DNA of 64,000 bases from Poriferisodalis sp965204125 (GTDB taxonomy: Bacteria > Actinomycetota > Acidimicrobiia > Acidimicrobiales > Poriferisodalaceae): contig NZ_OZ241968.1 of assembly GCF_965204125.1 (NCBI RefSeq), forward strand, positions 2,852,001 through 2,916,000, written 5' to 3'. The position numbers and the translations under genes are program-made. Each line of letters begins with the position of its first letter. Within the stretch, counting starts at the first letter, position 1. This document shows positions 53,473 through 62,655 of this stretch, piece by piece. Under the pieces are notes generated by a model, which saw nothing but the letters and a program-made list of their open reading frames with translations, did no database searches and was not told the origin of the DNA.

Positions 53473-55416
53473 TCAGGCGGGGTGCTGGTTGCGGATCGAG
53501 CTGAGGAACTCGATTGCTTCGACTTGATCGATGCTGCGGCGCATGGGCGGCAGCGGATCGAGCAGGCGCGAGCGGTAGCCGGCAGTGGCGAGCCGCGAGT
53601 CGAGCACCGCCACCACGCCGCGATCGACCGTGGTACGGATCAGCCGGCCCACTCCCTGGGCCAGCATGTCTGCCGCATTCGGCACGTCGACAGTCATGAA
53701 GGCATCGCTGCCCGCGGCCTCGCGCCGGGCTGCCGCGAGCGGCTCGTTGGGCCGGGTGAACGGGAGACGGTCAATCGCCAACAGCGACAGGGCCGGCCCG
53801 GCCACGTCCACGCCCTGCCAGAAGCTCATCGTGCCGCACACCACCGTGGCGGGATCGTCACCGAGCGCGTCGAGCAGAGCGGCATTCGACAGTTCGCCTC
53901 CCTGGCGCAACACCCGGATGCCGTTGAGATGTTCAGCGAGCGCATCAGCGGTGTCATTGAGTGCGCGCCAGCTCGTGAACAGCGCGAGCGTGCGCCCGCC
54001 GACTGCGACGACGAGCTCTGCCAGCTCGTCGATGGCTGCTGCCCGGTACGCATCGCTGGTGGGGGCGGGCAGGTGCCGGGCGCAGTACAGCAGCGCATTC
54101 GCTCGGTAGTCGAACGGGCTGTCCACTGCGAGATACGTGTGGTCGGCGGTGGGCACGCCGAGCCGGCCGACGAAGTGCGGGCCGAGCGTCGCGCTGGTGA
54201 GCACGCACGCGTGGCGGCCCCACAGCCGGCTCGCGAGCAGGTCTCCCACGTCGAGCGGCGCCAAGCGCAGCCGGCCTCGGCCTTCCACCAGGATGACCGT
54301 TCCCTGCGGGGGGTCCAGCGCGGCGCGCAGCGCAGTGAGTGATTCCGCTGCGATCCGCCCGACGCGTAGCCGCTCCAGATCGGCTGCGTCGCCGTCTGCC
54401 CCCGACCGCAGCTCGGAGGCGAGTTCGGCGACCCTGCTGTCGGCGACTTCGAGCAGGCTGGCCAGGTCGCCGGTGATCGCTCCCAGGCGTGTATCGCGCA
54501 GCGGTCCGAGCTCGTCGGCCAGTCGGTTCGACACATCAGCGACGGCATCCGCAGCTGTGCCCGCGGCGCCCACCGCCCGCGCCTCGGTGGCCAGACGTGT
54601 GAATCCCGCCGGTGTGATCTCCAGTCCGGCCACCTGGGTGACAACCGGCTCGAGCTGATGGGCCTCGTCGAACACGACGGCATCGTGCGGCCCGAACAGG
54701 TAGCCGTCGCCGAACAGGTCGATGCAGTAAAGGTGCTGGTTGGTCACCACGATTCCGGCCCGCGCGGAACGGGCCCGGGCTTCCTCGGCGAAGCAGCGGT
54801 GGCCCTCGGGGCAGCGCTCGGCGCCGATGCACTCGGTGCTGGTCACCGACACCGACGACCACACGCGTGCATCGGGCGCCACCGCCAGCTCCGAACGGTC
54901 GCCGGTGCGCGTTCGGGGCACCCACTGCTGGATCTCGGACAGCTGCTGCCGCCGGGCCAGCTCGGTGGGCGTGGCCGGGCCGTCACCTAGGTCGAACTGC
55001 TGCTGCGCGTACGCGCCGAAGCGATGGCGGCAGAGGTAGTTGTTGCGCCCCTTGAGCACCTCCCACCGGACTGGGCGCCCGAGCCGCTCGGCCATCCCGG
55101 CGGCCACCAGCGGCAGGTCCTTGCCGACGAGCTGGTCCTGCAGCGCCAACGTCGCGGTGGCGATCACCACTCGCTTGCCCCCAGCCGCAGCGAGCGCGGC
55201 AGGTATGAGGTAGGCGAGCGACTTGCCCACGCCCGTGCCTGCCTGGCACAGCAGCGTTCCACCGCCGGCCATCGCGTCATGCACTGCGGCTGCCATCTCG
55301 GCCTGGCCGTCTCGCTGCTCGCCGCCGCCGGGAAGCCCTGCGATCACCTGGCCGAGTACTGCAGCGGCATCGTCGGCGCCGGTGGCAGGGGCAAGGTCCC
55401 ATGGCTCGTCGGACAT
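53473..55416 (-). CDS. dinG: ATP-dependent DNA helicase DinG/YoaA-type (XPD family)
   Basis: A 647-residue superfamily 2 helicase that unwinds damaged or R-loop DNA 5' to 3'. Walker A is AGTGVGKS (59-66), the DEAH box at 250-253, and Cys129, Cys196, Cys202 and Cys208 sit where XPD-type helicases bind a [4Fe-4S] cluster. DMLAQGVGRLIRTTVDRGVVAVLDSR near residue 595 is motif VI. The ATG at 55416 matches the family start; the open frame continues to 56388 only as a shadow of uppS. It is convergent with era and divergent from uppS. No LexA box is apparent at its promoter. Confidence 0.92.
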   Translation of the reverse strand: MSDEPWDLAPATGADDAAAVLGQVIAGLPGGGEQRDGQAEMAAAVHDAMAGGGTLLCQAGTGVGKSLAYLIPAALAAAGGKRVVIATATLALQDQLVGKDLPLVAAGMAERLGRPVRWEVLKGRNNYLCRHRFGAYAQQQFDLGDGPATPTELARRQQLSEIQQWVPRTRTGDRSELAVAPDARVWSSVSVTSTECIGAERCPEGHRCFAEEARARSARAGIVVTNQHLYCIDLFGDGYLFGPHDAVVFDEAHQLEPVVTQVAGLEITPAGFTRLATEARAVGAAGTAADAVADVSNRLADELGPLRDTRLGAITGDLASLLEVADSRVAELASELRSGADGDAADLERLRVGRIAAESLTALRAALDPPQGTVILVEGRGRLRLAPLDVGDLLASRLWGRHACVLTSATLGPHFVGRLGVPTADHTYLAVDSPFDYRANALLYCARHLPAPTSDAYRAAAIDELAELVVAVGGRTLALFTSWRALNDTADALAEHLNGIRVLRQGGELSNAALLDALGDDPATVVCGTMSFWQGVDVAGPALSLLAIDRLPFTRPNEPLAAARREAAGSDAFMTVDVPNAADMLAQGVGRLIRTTVDRGVVAVLDSRLATAGYRSRLLDPLPPMRRSIDQVEAIEFLSSIRNQHPA

Positions 55417-55466
55417 CTGGCTCCATTCTGGACGGCGGGCGCAACGATCTGCGGCGGTGAGGGTTC

Positions 55467-55472
55467 TACCCT
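55467..55472 (+). promoter_or_regulatory. -10 hexamer of uppS
   Basis: TACCCT ends seven bases before the GTG at 55480; leaderless spacing. Confidence 0.5.
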
Positions 55473-55479
55473 GCGCAGT

Positions 55480-56202
55480 GTGAACCGAGGTGCGGGAATC
55501 GATGTGTCGCGCCTGCCGACTCACGTGGCCTGTGTGATGGACGGCAACGGACGCTGGGCCCAGGCGCGCGGGCTGCCGCGTACCGAAGGTCATGCGGCCG
55601 GCGAGGAGGCCCTGATCGACACCGTCGAGGGCGCGGCCGAGATCGGCCTCCAGTGGCTCACCGTGTACGCGTTCAGCACGGAGAACTGGCGTCGCCCGCC
55701 TGCCGAGGTGCGCTTCCTCATGGGCTTCAACGAGTCGCTGCTGGTGCGGCGCAGCCATGAGCTGCACGAGCAGAACGTGCGGATCCGCTTTGTCGGGCGG
55801 CCCGATGCCCGTATCCCGCGCCGGGTCCGCGCCCGCATCGACGAGGCCGTCGAACTGACGGCGGCCAACACCGGCCTCACGTTCACGGTGGCGTTCAATT
55901 ACGGCGGCAGGGCCGAGATCGTCGACGCTGCCGCCGGCCTGGTGCGCTCGGGTGTCCCCGCAGACGAGATCGACGAGGCAGCGCTTGTCAAGCATCTCTA
56001 CGACGCCGAGATGCCCGAGGTCGACCTCATGATCCGGACCTCTGGCGAGCACCGGCTGTCGAACTTCCTGCTGTGGCAGATGGCCTACAGCGAGCTGCTG
56101 TTCACCGACACGCTCTGGCCCGACTTCCGGCGGGGAGACCTCTTCGACGCCATCGGCATCTACCAAGCCCGTGACCGGCGCTTCGGCGGCCTGAACCGCT
56201 GA
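55480..56202 (+). CDS. uppS: isoprenyl transferase (cis-prenyl, UppS-type)
   Basis: A 240-residue cis-prenyltransferase that builds the polyprenyl diphosphate carrier for wall synthesis. HVACVMDGNGRWAQARGLPR holds the Mg-binding Asp, YAFSTENWRRP the substrate helix and DLMIRTSGEHRLSNFLLWQMAYSEL the conserved C-terminal motif. Actinobacteria often have two copies making different chain lengths; which this is cannot be told. The GTG at 55480 is supported by the upstream hexamer. recO follows 52 bases later. Confidence 0.92.
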   Translation: MNRGAGIDVSRLPTHVACVMDGNGRWAQARGLPRTEGHAAGEEALIDTVEGAAEIGLQWLTVYAFSTENWRRPPAEVRFLMGFNESLLVRRSHELHEQNVRIRFVGRPDARIPRRVRARIDEAVELTAANTGLTFTVAFNYGGRAEIVDAAAGLVRSGVPADEIDEAALVKHLYDAEMPEVDLMIRTSGEHRLSNFLLWQMAYSELLFTDTLWPDFRRGDLFDAIGIYQARDRRFGGLNR

Positions 56203-56254
56203 GGCCGCACGCCCGCGACGCCCACCCGACACAGCGAAGGGGAAGCCTCCGCAG

Positions 56255-56971
56255 ATGCAGTACCGGGATCGGGGGGTGGTGCTGCGCACTACCAAGCTCG
56301 GCGAGGCCGATCGGATCATCACGATCATCACCTCCGGGCACGGCAAGGTGCGCGCGGTGGCGAAGGGTGCGAGGCGCACTCGAAGCAAGCTGGCCGGCCA
56401 CGTCGAGCCGCTGCGGCATGTCGATCTGCAGCTCTACCGGGGACGCGGCGAGCTCGACATCGTGACCGGCGCAGTGACGCTCGACCGCTGGCCGACGCTG
56501 CGCTCGGATCTCGACCGGCTGGGCACAGCCATGACGCTCGCCGAGGCAGTGGACCAGTCGGTGCACGACCGGGGCGACGATCCGGTGCCGTACCAGATGC
56601 TCGTCGGAGCGCTGGGCCGCCTCGACCAGGCCCACTCCGAGATGCTGCTGCCCGCGTTCCTGCTGCGCCTGCTGGCACACGAGGGCACTGCGCCGATGCT
56701 CGACGGGTGCGTGGTGGGCAGCGGCTGCGACGGTGCGCCCATCGTGGCCTTCGACCCCGCCAGCGGCGGTGTGACCTGCGCCACCCATCGCCGAGGCCGC
56801 TCCCTGTCTGCCGGAGCGCTCAAGATGCTGCGCTCGATCATCGACGGGCGGGTGAATGCCGTGCTCGACATCGAGCTGTCCTCCGACACGCATGAGGCCG
56901 CGGCGGCCGTCACCCGTATGTGGGAGTACCACATGGACCGGCGCCTCCGAAGCGCCGACCTGCTCGGCTGA
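56255..56971 (+). CDS. recO: DNA repair protein RecO
   Basis: A 238-residue recombination mediator that helps RecA load onto SSB-coated DNA. The N-terminal OB fold is clear (YRDRGVVLRTTKLGEADRII, HGKVRAVAKGARRTRSKLAG), followed by the helical domain and a region where zinc cysteines occur in some members. Here Cys residues (DGCVVGSGCDG, VTCATHRRG) remain as a partial zinc site. The gene order uppS-recO is common in Actinomycetota. Confidence 0.9.
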   Translation: MQYRDRGVVLRTTKLGEADRIITIITSGHGKVRAVAKGARRTRSKLAGHVEPLRHVDLQLYRGRGELDIVTGAVTLDRWPTLRSDLDRLGTAMTLAEAVDQSVHDRGDDPVPYQMLVGALGRLDQAHSEMLLPAFLLRLLAHEGTAPMLDGCVVGSGCDGAPIVAFDPASGGVTCATHRRGRSLSAGALKMLRSIIDGRVNAVLDIELSSDTHEAAAAVTRMWEYHMDRRLRSADLLG

Positions 56972-56977
56972 GCTGGC

Positions 56978-57412
56978 CTAGCGGAAGAGGCGGGGGCGGC
57001 TGTCGGGGTTCTCGACGCTCTCGTGGAGCCGCTTGAAGCGCTTCTCTGCTCGTATGTCGGCGGTCGAGCGCCACCACCTGCGGCCTCGCCAGAACGCCCC
57101 GGCGAACGCCAGCAGCGCCAGCACGACCTGCGTGCGGGCCAATCCGCCGCACAGCGGATGCTGGCTCTCAGGCGGCACATAGTCCTGCCCGGTGGCACGC
57201 ATCTCGGCAATAGCGTCGTCAACTGCGTTGCGAACCTCGTCAAGATCCACATCGGGCGGGGCCAGGCTCAGCAGCGGCATCGAGCAGGTCCAGTGGACCT
57301 GACCTTCCTGGATGTCCTCATACGGGCCGCTTAAGACCGGGAGCGGCAAGAACAGCACCATCATTCCGAGGAATGCACACAGGAAGACCACGGTGGTGTC
57401 GCGCAACCGCAT
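56978..57412 (-). CDS. hypothetical membrane protein
   Basis: A 144-residue protein I do not recognise. An N-terminal hydrophobic segment (VVFLCAFLGMMVLFLPLPVL, about residues 8-27) is followed by an extracytoplasmic region with two Cys (WTCSMPLL, QHPLCGGL) that could form a disulphide, a second hydrophobic segment (VVLALLAFAGAFW, about 95-108) and a basic cytoplasmic tail. It lies convergent to recO and divergent from glyQS. Confidence 0.6.
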   Translation of the reverse strand: MRLRDTTVVFLCAFLGMMVLFLPLPVLSGPYEDIQEGQVHWTCSMPLLSLAPPDVDLDEVRNAVDDAIAEMRATGQDYVPPESQHPLCGGLARTQVVLALLAFAGAFWRGRRWWRSTADIRAEKRFKRLHESVENPDSRPRLFR

Positions 57413-57493
57413 AGCACCGATCCTAATGAGCGGCGGGCGGCCGGTGAAGCTCCGCCCGCCGAAATTCGCTCCGGCGCCCCTGCAGGCCCTCAG

Positions 57494-57499
57494 TACCCT
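57494..57499 (+). promoter_or_regulatory. -10 hexamer of glyQS
   Basis: TACCCT ends eight bases before the GTG at 57508, the same hexamer and nearly the same spacing as at uppS. Confidence 0.5.
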
Positions 57500-57507
57500 T
57501 GCCGCCC

Positions 57508-58857
57508 GTGACGAACACCGCCGGCGCCGAATCCGAACAGCCGGGCCCTGATCCCGCGCTGTTCGACAAGATCGTCAATCTCTGCAAGCGCCGCGGCATC
57601 GTGTTCGGCTCGGCCGAGATCTACGGCGGTTTCCGCAGCGCGTACGACTACGGGCCGATCGGGGCGCAGCTCCTGCGCAACGTGAAGGACGCTTGGTGGC
57701 GCTCGATGGTGCAGATGCGCAGCGACGTGGTGGGCCTCGACGCATCCATCCTGGGCCCGCCGCAGATCTGGGAAGCCTCGGGGCACCTGAAGAACTTCAC
57801 CGACCCGCTGGTGGACTGCACCTATTGCAAGACCCGCCACCGCCAGGACCAGCTCGACGACCCCGAGGTGTGCCCGAACTGCGGCCGGAGCGGCACGTTC
57901 ACCGAGGCCCGGGCGTTCAACCTCATGTTCCGCACCCAGGCCGGGCCGGTGGAGGGCGCGGGCGCCGAGGTGTACCTGCGGCCCGAGACCGCCCAGGGCA
58001 TGTTCGTGAACTTCAAGAACATCCTGGAGACGAGCCGCAAGCGGCCGCCGTTCGGCATCGCCCAGGTGGGCAAGTCGTTCCGCAACGAGATCACGCCGGG
58101 CAACTTCGTGTTCCGCACCCGCGAGTTCGAGCAGATGGAGCTGGAGTTCTTCGTGCCGCCCGCCGAGGCGCCGCAGTGGTACGAGTACTGGCTGGCCGAG
58201 CGGATGCAGTGGTATGCCGACCTGGGCATCCCCGCCCGTCAGCTTCGCCTGCGCGCCCATGACGCCGATGAGCTCAGCCACTACTCCAGCGGCACCAGCG
58301 ACGTCGAGTTTCTGTTCCCGTGGGGCTGGGGCGAGCTCGAGGGCATCGCCAACCGCGGCGACTACGACCTGAGCCAGCACGCCGAACACTCGGGTCAGAA
58401 GCTGGAGTACTTCGATCAGGCCAGTGGCGAGCGGTACGTGCCGCACGTGATCGAGCCCGCTGCGGGGGCGACGCGGGCGCTCATGGCATTTCTGCTCGCT
58501 GCGTACCGCACCGAGAACGTCAACGACGAAGTGCGAACGGTGCTGGGCCTGCACCCGCGCTTGGCGCCGTACAAGGTGGCGGTGCTGCCGCTGTCACGCA
58601 AGGAGCCGCTGCCCGGGCTGGCAACCGAGGTGCTCGGGCTGTGCCAGCCGCGCTGGATGTGCGACTACGACGAGACCCAGGCCATCGGGCGCCGCTACCG
58701 CCGCCAGGACGAGATCGGCACGCCGCTGTGCGTCACCGTCGACTTCGACTCCATCGACGACCGCTGCGTCACCGTGCGCGACCGCGACACCATGGCCCAA
58801 GACCGTGTGCCCATTGGCGCTCTGGTCGAACATCTGGCTGATCGCTTGGATCTCTGA
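57508..58857 (+). CDS. glyQS: glycine-tRNA ligase, single-chain (alpha2) type
   Basis: A 449-residue class II synthetase of the homodimeric kind. NLCKRRGIVFGSAEIYGGFRSAYDYGPIG near residue 25 opens the catalytic core, EVYLRPETAQGMFVNF and GKSFRNEITPGNFVFRTREFEQMELEFF are motif 2, and the C-terminal anticodon domain follows. An internal zinc-type site is visible (CTYC and CPNC, about residues 110-130). The GTG at 57508 follows TACCCT by eight bases; a TTG at 57499 is less likely. Confidence 0.95.
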   Translation: MTNTAGAESEQPGPDPALFDKIVNLCKRRGIVFGSAEIYGGFRSAYDYGPIGAQLLRNVKDAWWRSMVQMRSDVVGLDASILGPPQIWEASGHLKNFTDPLVDCTYCKTRHRQDQLDDPEVCPNCGRSGTFTEARAFNLMFRTQAGPVEGAGAEVYLRPETAQGMFVNFKNILETSRKRPPFGIAQVGKSFRNEITPGNFVFRTREFEQMELEFFVPPAEAPQWYEYWLAERMQWYADLGIPARQLRLRAHDADELSHYSSGTSDVEFLFPWGWGELEGIANRGDYDLSQHAEHSGQKLEYFDQASGERYVPHVIEPAAGATRALMAFLLAAYRTENVNDEVRTVLGLHPRLAPYKVAVLPLSRKEPLPGLATEVLGLCQPRWMCDYDETQAIGRRYRRQDEIGTPLCVTVDFDSIDDRCVTVRDRDTMAQDRVPIGALVEHLADRLDL

Positions 58858-58862
58858 GCGCC

Positions 58863-60395
58863 ATGGCGGACGCTGAGATCGGACTGAGCGCTCGCCAGCA
58901 GCAGGCCGTGGCCGAACTCAGCTTCGAGGAGCTGACCGCGGCTCTGCACCCGACGTTCGCGGGCGACGGCGGTGTAGTGCTGACGACCGGATTGGCGGCG
59001 TCGCCAGGAGCGGCATCGGGGCTGGTGGCGGTGGGCTCGGAGGCGGCGCTGGACCTGGCGTCGGCGGGCAGCACGGTGATCCTGGTTGCCACCGAGACGA
59101 CGCCTGCCGATGTGGCCGCGATGGGCCTGTCGGCGGGGATTCTGACTGCCCGGGGCGGGTTGGCGAGCCATGCGGCGGTGGTGGCGCGGGGCTGGGGCAT
59201 TCCGGCCGTGTGCGACGCCCGCGAGATCACGGTGGAGGCTGACTGCTTTGTGATCAACCACCGGCGCATCGCCAACGGCACGCCGATCTCGATCGACGGG
59301 TCCACCGGCGAGGTGATGCTGGGGGACCGTGAGATCGCGGGGTCGGCTGTCGGAGGGGCAGGGGCTGGCCCGGGGCCGGGTTCGGTGCTGCCGGCGGAGA
59401 TCGCCGAGGTGCTGGATTGGGCGGATCGGGTTGCGGCCGGCCGGTTCGCCGTGCTCGCCAATGCGGACACAGCGGCCGATGCAGCGACGGCGCGAGCGCT
59501 TGGGGCGCAGGGCATCGGGTTGTGCCGCACCGAGCACATGTTCTTGGAGCCCGACCGGCTGGAGATCGTGCAGCATGTCGTGCTGCGCGGGCACGTCGAG
59601 CATGTCGACGATCTCGCAGCGGCCCAGCGAGCCGACTTTCGCGAGCTGCTGGCGGCCATGGACGGGCTGCCGGTCACCGTTCGGCTGCTCGATGCGCCCA
59701 TGCACGAGTTCCTTGCCGGGGCAGACCCCGACGAGGCCGCACAGTGGCACGAGCACAACCCGATGCTGGGCGTGCGCGGCGTGCGACTCGGCCTGCTGCG
59801 CCCCGAGCTCTATGCCGCGCAGGTGGAGGCGCTCGCAGGGGCGGTGGCCGACCGTCGTGCCGCAGGCGGCGACCCCCGTGCCGAGATCATGGTGCCCCTG
59901 GTGTCCACGGCCCCTGAGCTTGCGGCTGCGGTGGGTGCCGTGCGTTCGGCGTGGGAGAGCGCCGATGCCGGTGCCCCGCCGCCGATCGGCACCATGATCG
60001 AGACGCCCCGTGCCTGCCTCATCGCAGGCGAGCTGGCGAGCGGCGTGGAGTTCGCCAGCTTCGGCACCAACGACCTCACCCAGATGACCTTCGGCTACAG
60101 CCGCGATGACACGGCGGCACAGGTCATTGCGCCCTATCTCGCTGACGGGCTGCTGGACGCCGACCCGTTCGCCTCGCTCGACCGTGCCGGCGTGGGCGAG
60201 CTCGTGAGCGCTGCGATGGAACGAGGGCGCGCCGCCAATCCAGGCCTGCGTGCCGGCATCTGCGGCGAGCACGGCGGCGACCCGGCCAGCATCGAATTCG
60301 CAGTACAAGCAGGCCTCGACTACGTGTCGTGCTCGCCCTACCGCGTCCCGATAGCCCGCCTAGCCGCCGCCCAAGTGTTGTTGGCGGCGAATTGA
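58863..60395 (+). CDS. half-length pyruvate phosphate dikinase (no ATP-grasp domain)
   Basis: A 510-residue protein equivalent to the swivelling His domain plus PEP/pyruvate TIM barrel of PPDK. GLAASPGAASG (43-53) and TARGGLASHAAVVARGWG with phospho-His103 form the first domain; GIGLCRTEHMF, DAPMHEFL, EHNPMLGVRGVRLGL, SFGTNDLTQMTFGYSRDD and GICGEHGGDPASIEF form the barrel. The N-terminal ATP-binding half is missing, as in the roughly 490-residue Mycobacterium PpdK. It could act with a separate ATP-grasp partner or as a phosphocarrier. It starts five bases after glyQS. Confidence 0.85.
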   Translation: MADAEIGLSARQQQAVAELSFEELTAALHPTFAGDGGVVLTTGLAASPGAASGLVAVGSEAALDLASAGSTVILVATETTPADVAAMGLSAGILTARGGLASHAAVVARGWGIPAVCDAREITVEADCFVINHRRIANGTPISIDGSTGEVMLGDREIAGSAVGGAGAGPGPGSVLPAEIAEVLDWADRVAAGRFAVLANADTAADAATARALGAQGIGLCRTEHMFLEPDRLEIVQHVVLRGHVEHVDDLAAAQRADFRELLAAMDGLPVTVRLLDAPMHEFLAGADPDEAAQWHEHNPMLGVRGVRLGLLRPELYAAQVEALAGAVADRRAAGGDPRAEIMVPLVSTAPELAAAVGAVRSAWESADAGAPPPIGTMIETPRACLIAGELASGVEFASFGTNDLTQMTFGYSRDDTAAQVIAPYLADGLLDADPFASLDRAGVGELVSAAMERGRAANPGLRAGICGEHGGDPASIEFAVQAGLDYVSCSPYRVPIARLAAAQVLLAAN

Positions 60396-60442
60396 GGCAC
60401 TTGAACGCGATCCCCTCGCCGGGGTGTGTTGCAGGCAGTTAC

Positions 60443-60448
60443 TAGCGT
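60443..60448 (+). promoter_or_regulatory. -10 hexamer of dnaG
   Basis: TAGCGT ends nine bases before the ATG at 60458. Confidence 0.4.
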
Positions 60449-60457
60449 CATCGGCAG

Positions 60458-62431
60458 ATGAGCATTCGGGATTCCGACGTGCAGCGTGTGCGCGAGGCGA
60501 CCGATCTTGTCGCGCTCATCGGCAGGCGGGTGAGCCTGAAGCGTGTCGGCAGCCGTCACGTGGGGCTGTGCCCTTTCCACACCGAGAAGACGCCGTCATT
60601 CAGCGTCAACGGCGCTGAGGGCTTCTACCACTGCTTCGGATGCAAGGCCTCGGGCGATGCCATCACGTTCCTGCGCGAGACCGAGCACCTGGACTTCGTC
60701 GAGGCAGTCGAGCAGTTGGCAGCTGCGGCGAACATCGAGCTCACCTACGACGCCCCTGGCGCACAGCGCGCCAACCAGCGCCGCAAAGAGCTCCTGGACC
60801 TGCTGGAACGCGCTGCTCGCTTCTACCACGAGCGCCTGATGAGCAGCCCCGATGCGGGCGAGGCGCGGGCGTACTTGCGACGGCGGGGCTACGACCGCGA
60901 CACGGTGGTGAAGTGGCGCCTGGGCTACGCCCCGCCGCTCTGGGATGCCCTGCGCCAGCACCTCGATGCGCCGGCAGATCTGCTCGGAATGGCCGGCCTG
61001 GCGTCCCAGGTCTCTCGACGGGCAAGCAGCACGGGTGTCGAAGCCGACTCGGCAAACAGCAGTCGAGCGGAACAGGCGCCTGACTTCTTTCGGGACCGGG
61101 TCATGTTCCCTATCAGCGACGCCAGCGGCCGGGTGGTCAGCTTTAGCGGACGCATCCTGCCCCGGTCCGGCGAGCCGCCGGCGAAGGGGCCGAAGTACAA
61201 GAACACCGCCGGCACTGCCGTCTACGACAAGAGCAAGGTGCTCTACGGGCTGCACTTGGCCAAGCAGGCGGCACGCACATCGGAGCGAATCGTGGTGTGC
61301 GAGGGCAACACCGACGTCATCGGCTGCGATCTCGCGGGGATCTCCGAGGCAGTCGCCACGTGCGGCACATCGCTGACCAAGCAGCACGCCGAGCTGCTGT
61401 CGCGCTCCGCCAGGCGCATCGTGCTGGCGTTCGATGCGGATGCTGCGGGCCAGACTGCCGCCGAGCGGGTGCACCAATGGGAGCGGGAGTTCGGCCTCGA
61501 CATCTTCGTTGCGGCGCTCCCGCCTGGCTCCGATCCGGGCGACCTCGCAGCGACCAACCCGCCTGCGCTGCGCAGGGCATTGGACGAAGCCCAACCGCTG
61601 CACACCTTCCGGGCCGAGCGGATCCTGGAGCGAGCCGACCTTGACAGTCCCTCAGGCCGCGATCGCGCAGCAGACGAAGCAGCCGAAGTGTTCGCCGTGT
61701 ACCCAGCCGACGTACTGATCGACGCTGACTTGGAGCCGATTGCACGGCTCATCCCGATGGCAGTCGCGGACCTGCGCGAGCGCGTCGAATCGGCTCGGGA
61801 GCGACTGACCGACCGGACGAATTCCCCGGCTGCTGACTCGTACGATGCGCCGCCGCCTCCAGAGCCTGACGAGGGCTACTTCGACGACGCGTACCCGGGC
61901 GACAGGTGGGACCCGCCCGAGGCACCATCGCCGACGACGCACAGATCGAAGGGCCAAAGCCTCGAACGAAGCGTTGCAGCACGTGAGCAAGCCCTGCTCG
62001 AAGCGGCCGCTTCGGCGGACAGTGACGCTATGTCGCTCATCGTGCCCCAGTTGTTCTCGCTGCCTGAGACTCGTGAGGCGTACTTGCGCGTTGTCGGCGA
62101 GCCCGATTGGCGTGATCGTTTGAATTCCGACGTGCCCGATCGCGAATTGCTTGCCCAAGCGGCTGCCGGGGCCAGCGAGTTCAGGGAGGGCGAGGCACTC
62201 GACCGAGTGGCGATGGCACTGCATCGACACGTCCAGGAGACGATTCAGCTCATCCGCAACGGCGCCGAGATTCCGGGCGCCGAATCCGACTCTCAGCAGT
62301 CGGAGACCGAGCGACTGCGTCTGCGCCACGGCTGGCTTGTCTGGCTCCGCGAACGCGAAACCGAATTGCTGAATCCCGATTTGCGGGTCGGAGCGGCGGA
62401 GGCAGTGGCGGAATGGCTGCGCGCCAGTTGA
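60458..62431 (+). CDS. dnaG: DNA primase
   Basis: A 657-residue primase. The zinc-binding domain has Cys38, His41, Cys59 and Cys62 (LCPFHTEKTPSF, FYHCFGC). The catalytic core follows with DRVMFPISDASGRVVSFSGR, the TOPRIM acids in VVCEGNTDVIGCDLAG and VLAFDADAAGQ, and an acidic Pro-rich linker (YDAPPPPEPDEGYFDD) before the helicase-interacting C-terminal domain. No Shine-Dalgarno sequence is seen; a leaderless promoter is likely. sigA, often next to dnaG elsewhere, is not adjacent; two tRNA genes lie downstream on the other strand. Confidence 0.95.
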   Translation: MSIRDSDVQRVREATDLVALIGRRVSLKRVGSRHVGLCPFHTEKTPSFSVNGAEGFYHCFGCKASGDAITFLRETEHLDFVEAVEQLAAAANIELTYDAPGAQRANQRRKELLDLLERAARFYHERLMSSPDAGEARAYLRRRGYDRDTVVKWRLGYAPPLWDALRQHLDAPADLLGMAGLASQVSRRASSTGVEADSANSSRAEQAPDFFRDRVMFPISDASGRVVSFSGRILPRSGEPPAKGPKYKNTAGTAVYDKSKVLYGLHLAKQAARTSERIVVCEGNTDVIGCDLAGISEAVATCGTSLTKQHAELLSRSARRIVLAFDADAAGQTAAERVHQWEREFGLDIFVAALPPGSDPGDLAATNPPALRRALDEAQPLHTFRAERILERADLDSPSGRDRAADEAAEVFAVYPADVLIDADLEPIARLIPMAVADLRERVESARERLTDRTNSPAADSYDAPPPPEPDEGYFDDAYPGDRWDPPEAPSPTTHRSKGQSLERSVAAREQALLEAAASADSDAMSLIVPQLFSLPETREAYLRVVGEPDWRDRLNSDVPDRELLAQAAAGASEFREGEALDRVAMALHRHVQETIQLIRNGAEIPGAESDSQQSETERLRLRHGWLVWLRERETELLNPDLRVGAAEAVAEWLRAS

Positions 62432-62457
62432 GGGCGCCAACCGGCTGGCCGAGAGTG

Positions 62458-62530
62458 CTCCGGGGGTGGGGCTCGAACCCACGACAAACGGATTAACAGT
62501 CCGCTGCTCTGCCAACTGAGCTACCCCGGA
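62458..62530 (-). tRNA. tRNA-Asn (GTT)
   Basis: A 73-base cloverleaf: acceptor TCCGGGG/CCCCGGA, D arm GCTC-GAGC, anticodon stem GCGGA/TCCGT with loop CTGTTAA, T arm GTGGG-TTCGAGC-CCCAC. Anticodon GTT, discriminator G, CCA not encoded. Confidence 0.96.
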
Positions 62531-62567
62531 CCGAACGAGTCGCGCAGCGCCTCGAACGTGCGGAGCA

Positions 62568-62573
62568 ACGATA
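62568..62573 (-). promoter_or_regulatory. -10 hexamer of tRNA-Asn
   Basis: TATCGT on the minus strand, 37 bases before the tRNA 5' end, the same hexamer as at tRNA-Ala. Confidence 0.45.
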
Positions 62574-62580
62574 CTGAGTT

Positions 62581-62655
62581 GTTGTGCGCCGCTGACGGCG
62601 CGTTCGTCGTGCGCCGCTGACGGCACGGTCGCCGCGCGCCGCCGACAGTGAGTGG
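62581..62655. repeat. three 25-bp tandem repeats between two tRNA genes
   Basis: Units at 62581, 62606 and 62631. Units 1 and 2 share 22 of 25 bases around GTGCGCCGCTGACGGC; unit 3 is more diverged and runs into the 3' end of the next tRNA. Each of the first two contains GCCG-CTGA-CGGC, a short hairpin. Confidence 0.75.

Noticed and set aside
53473..56388. 971-residue protein extending dinG upstream
   Set aside because: The added 324 codons are antisense to uppS and match no family; DinG begins at 55416.
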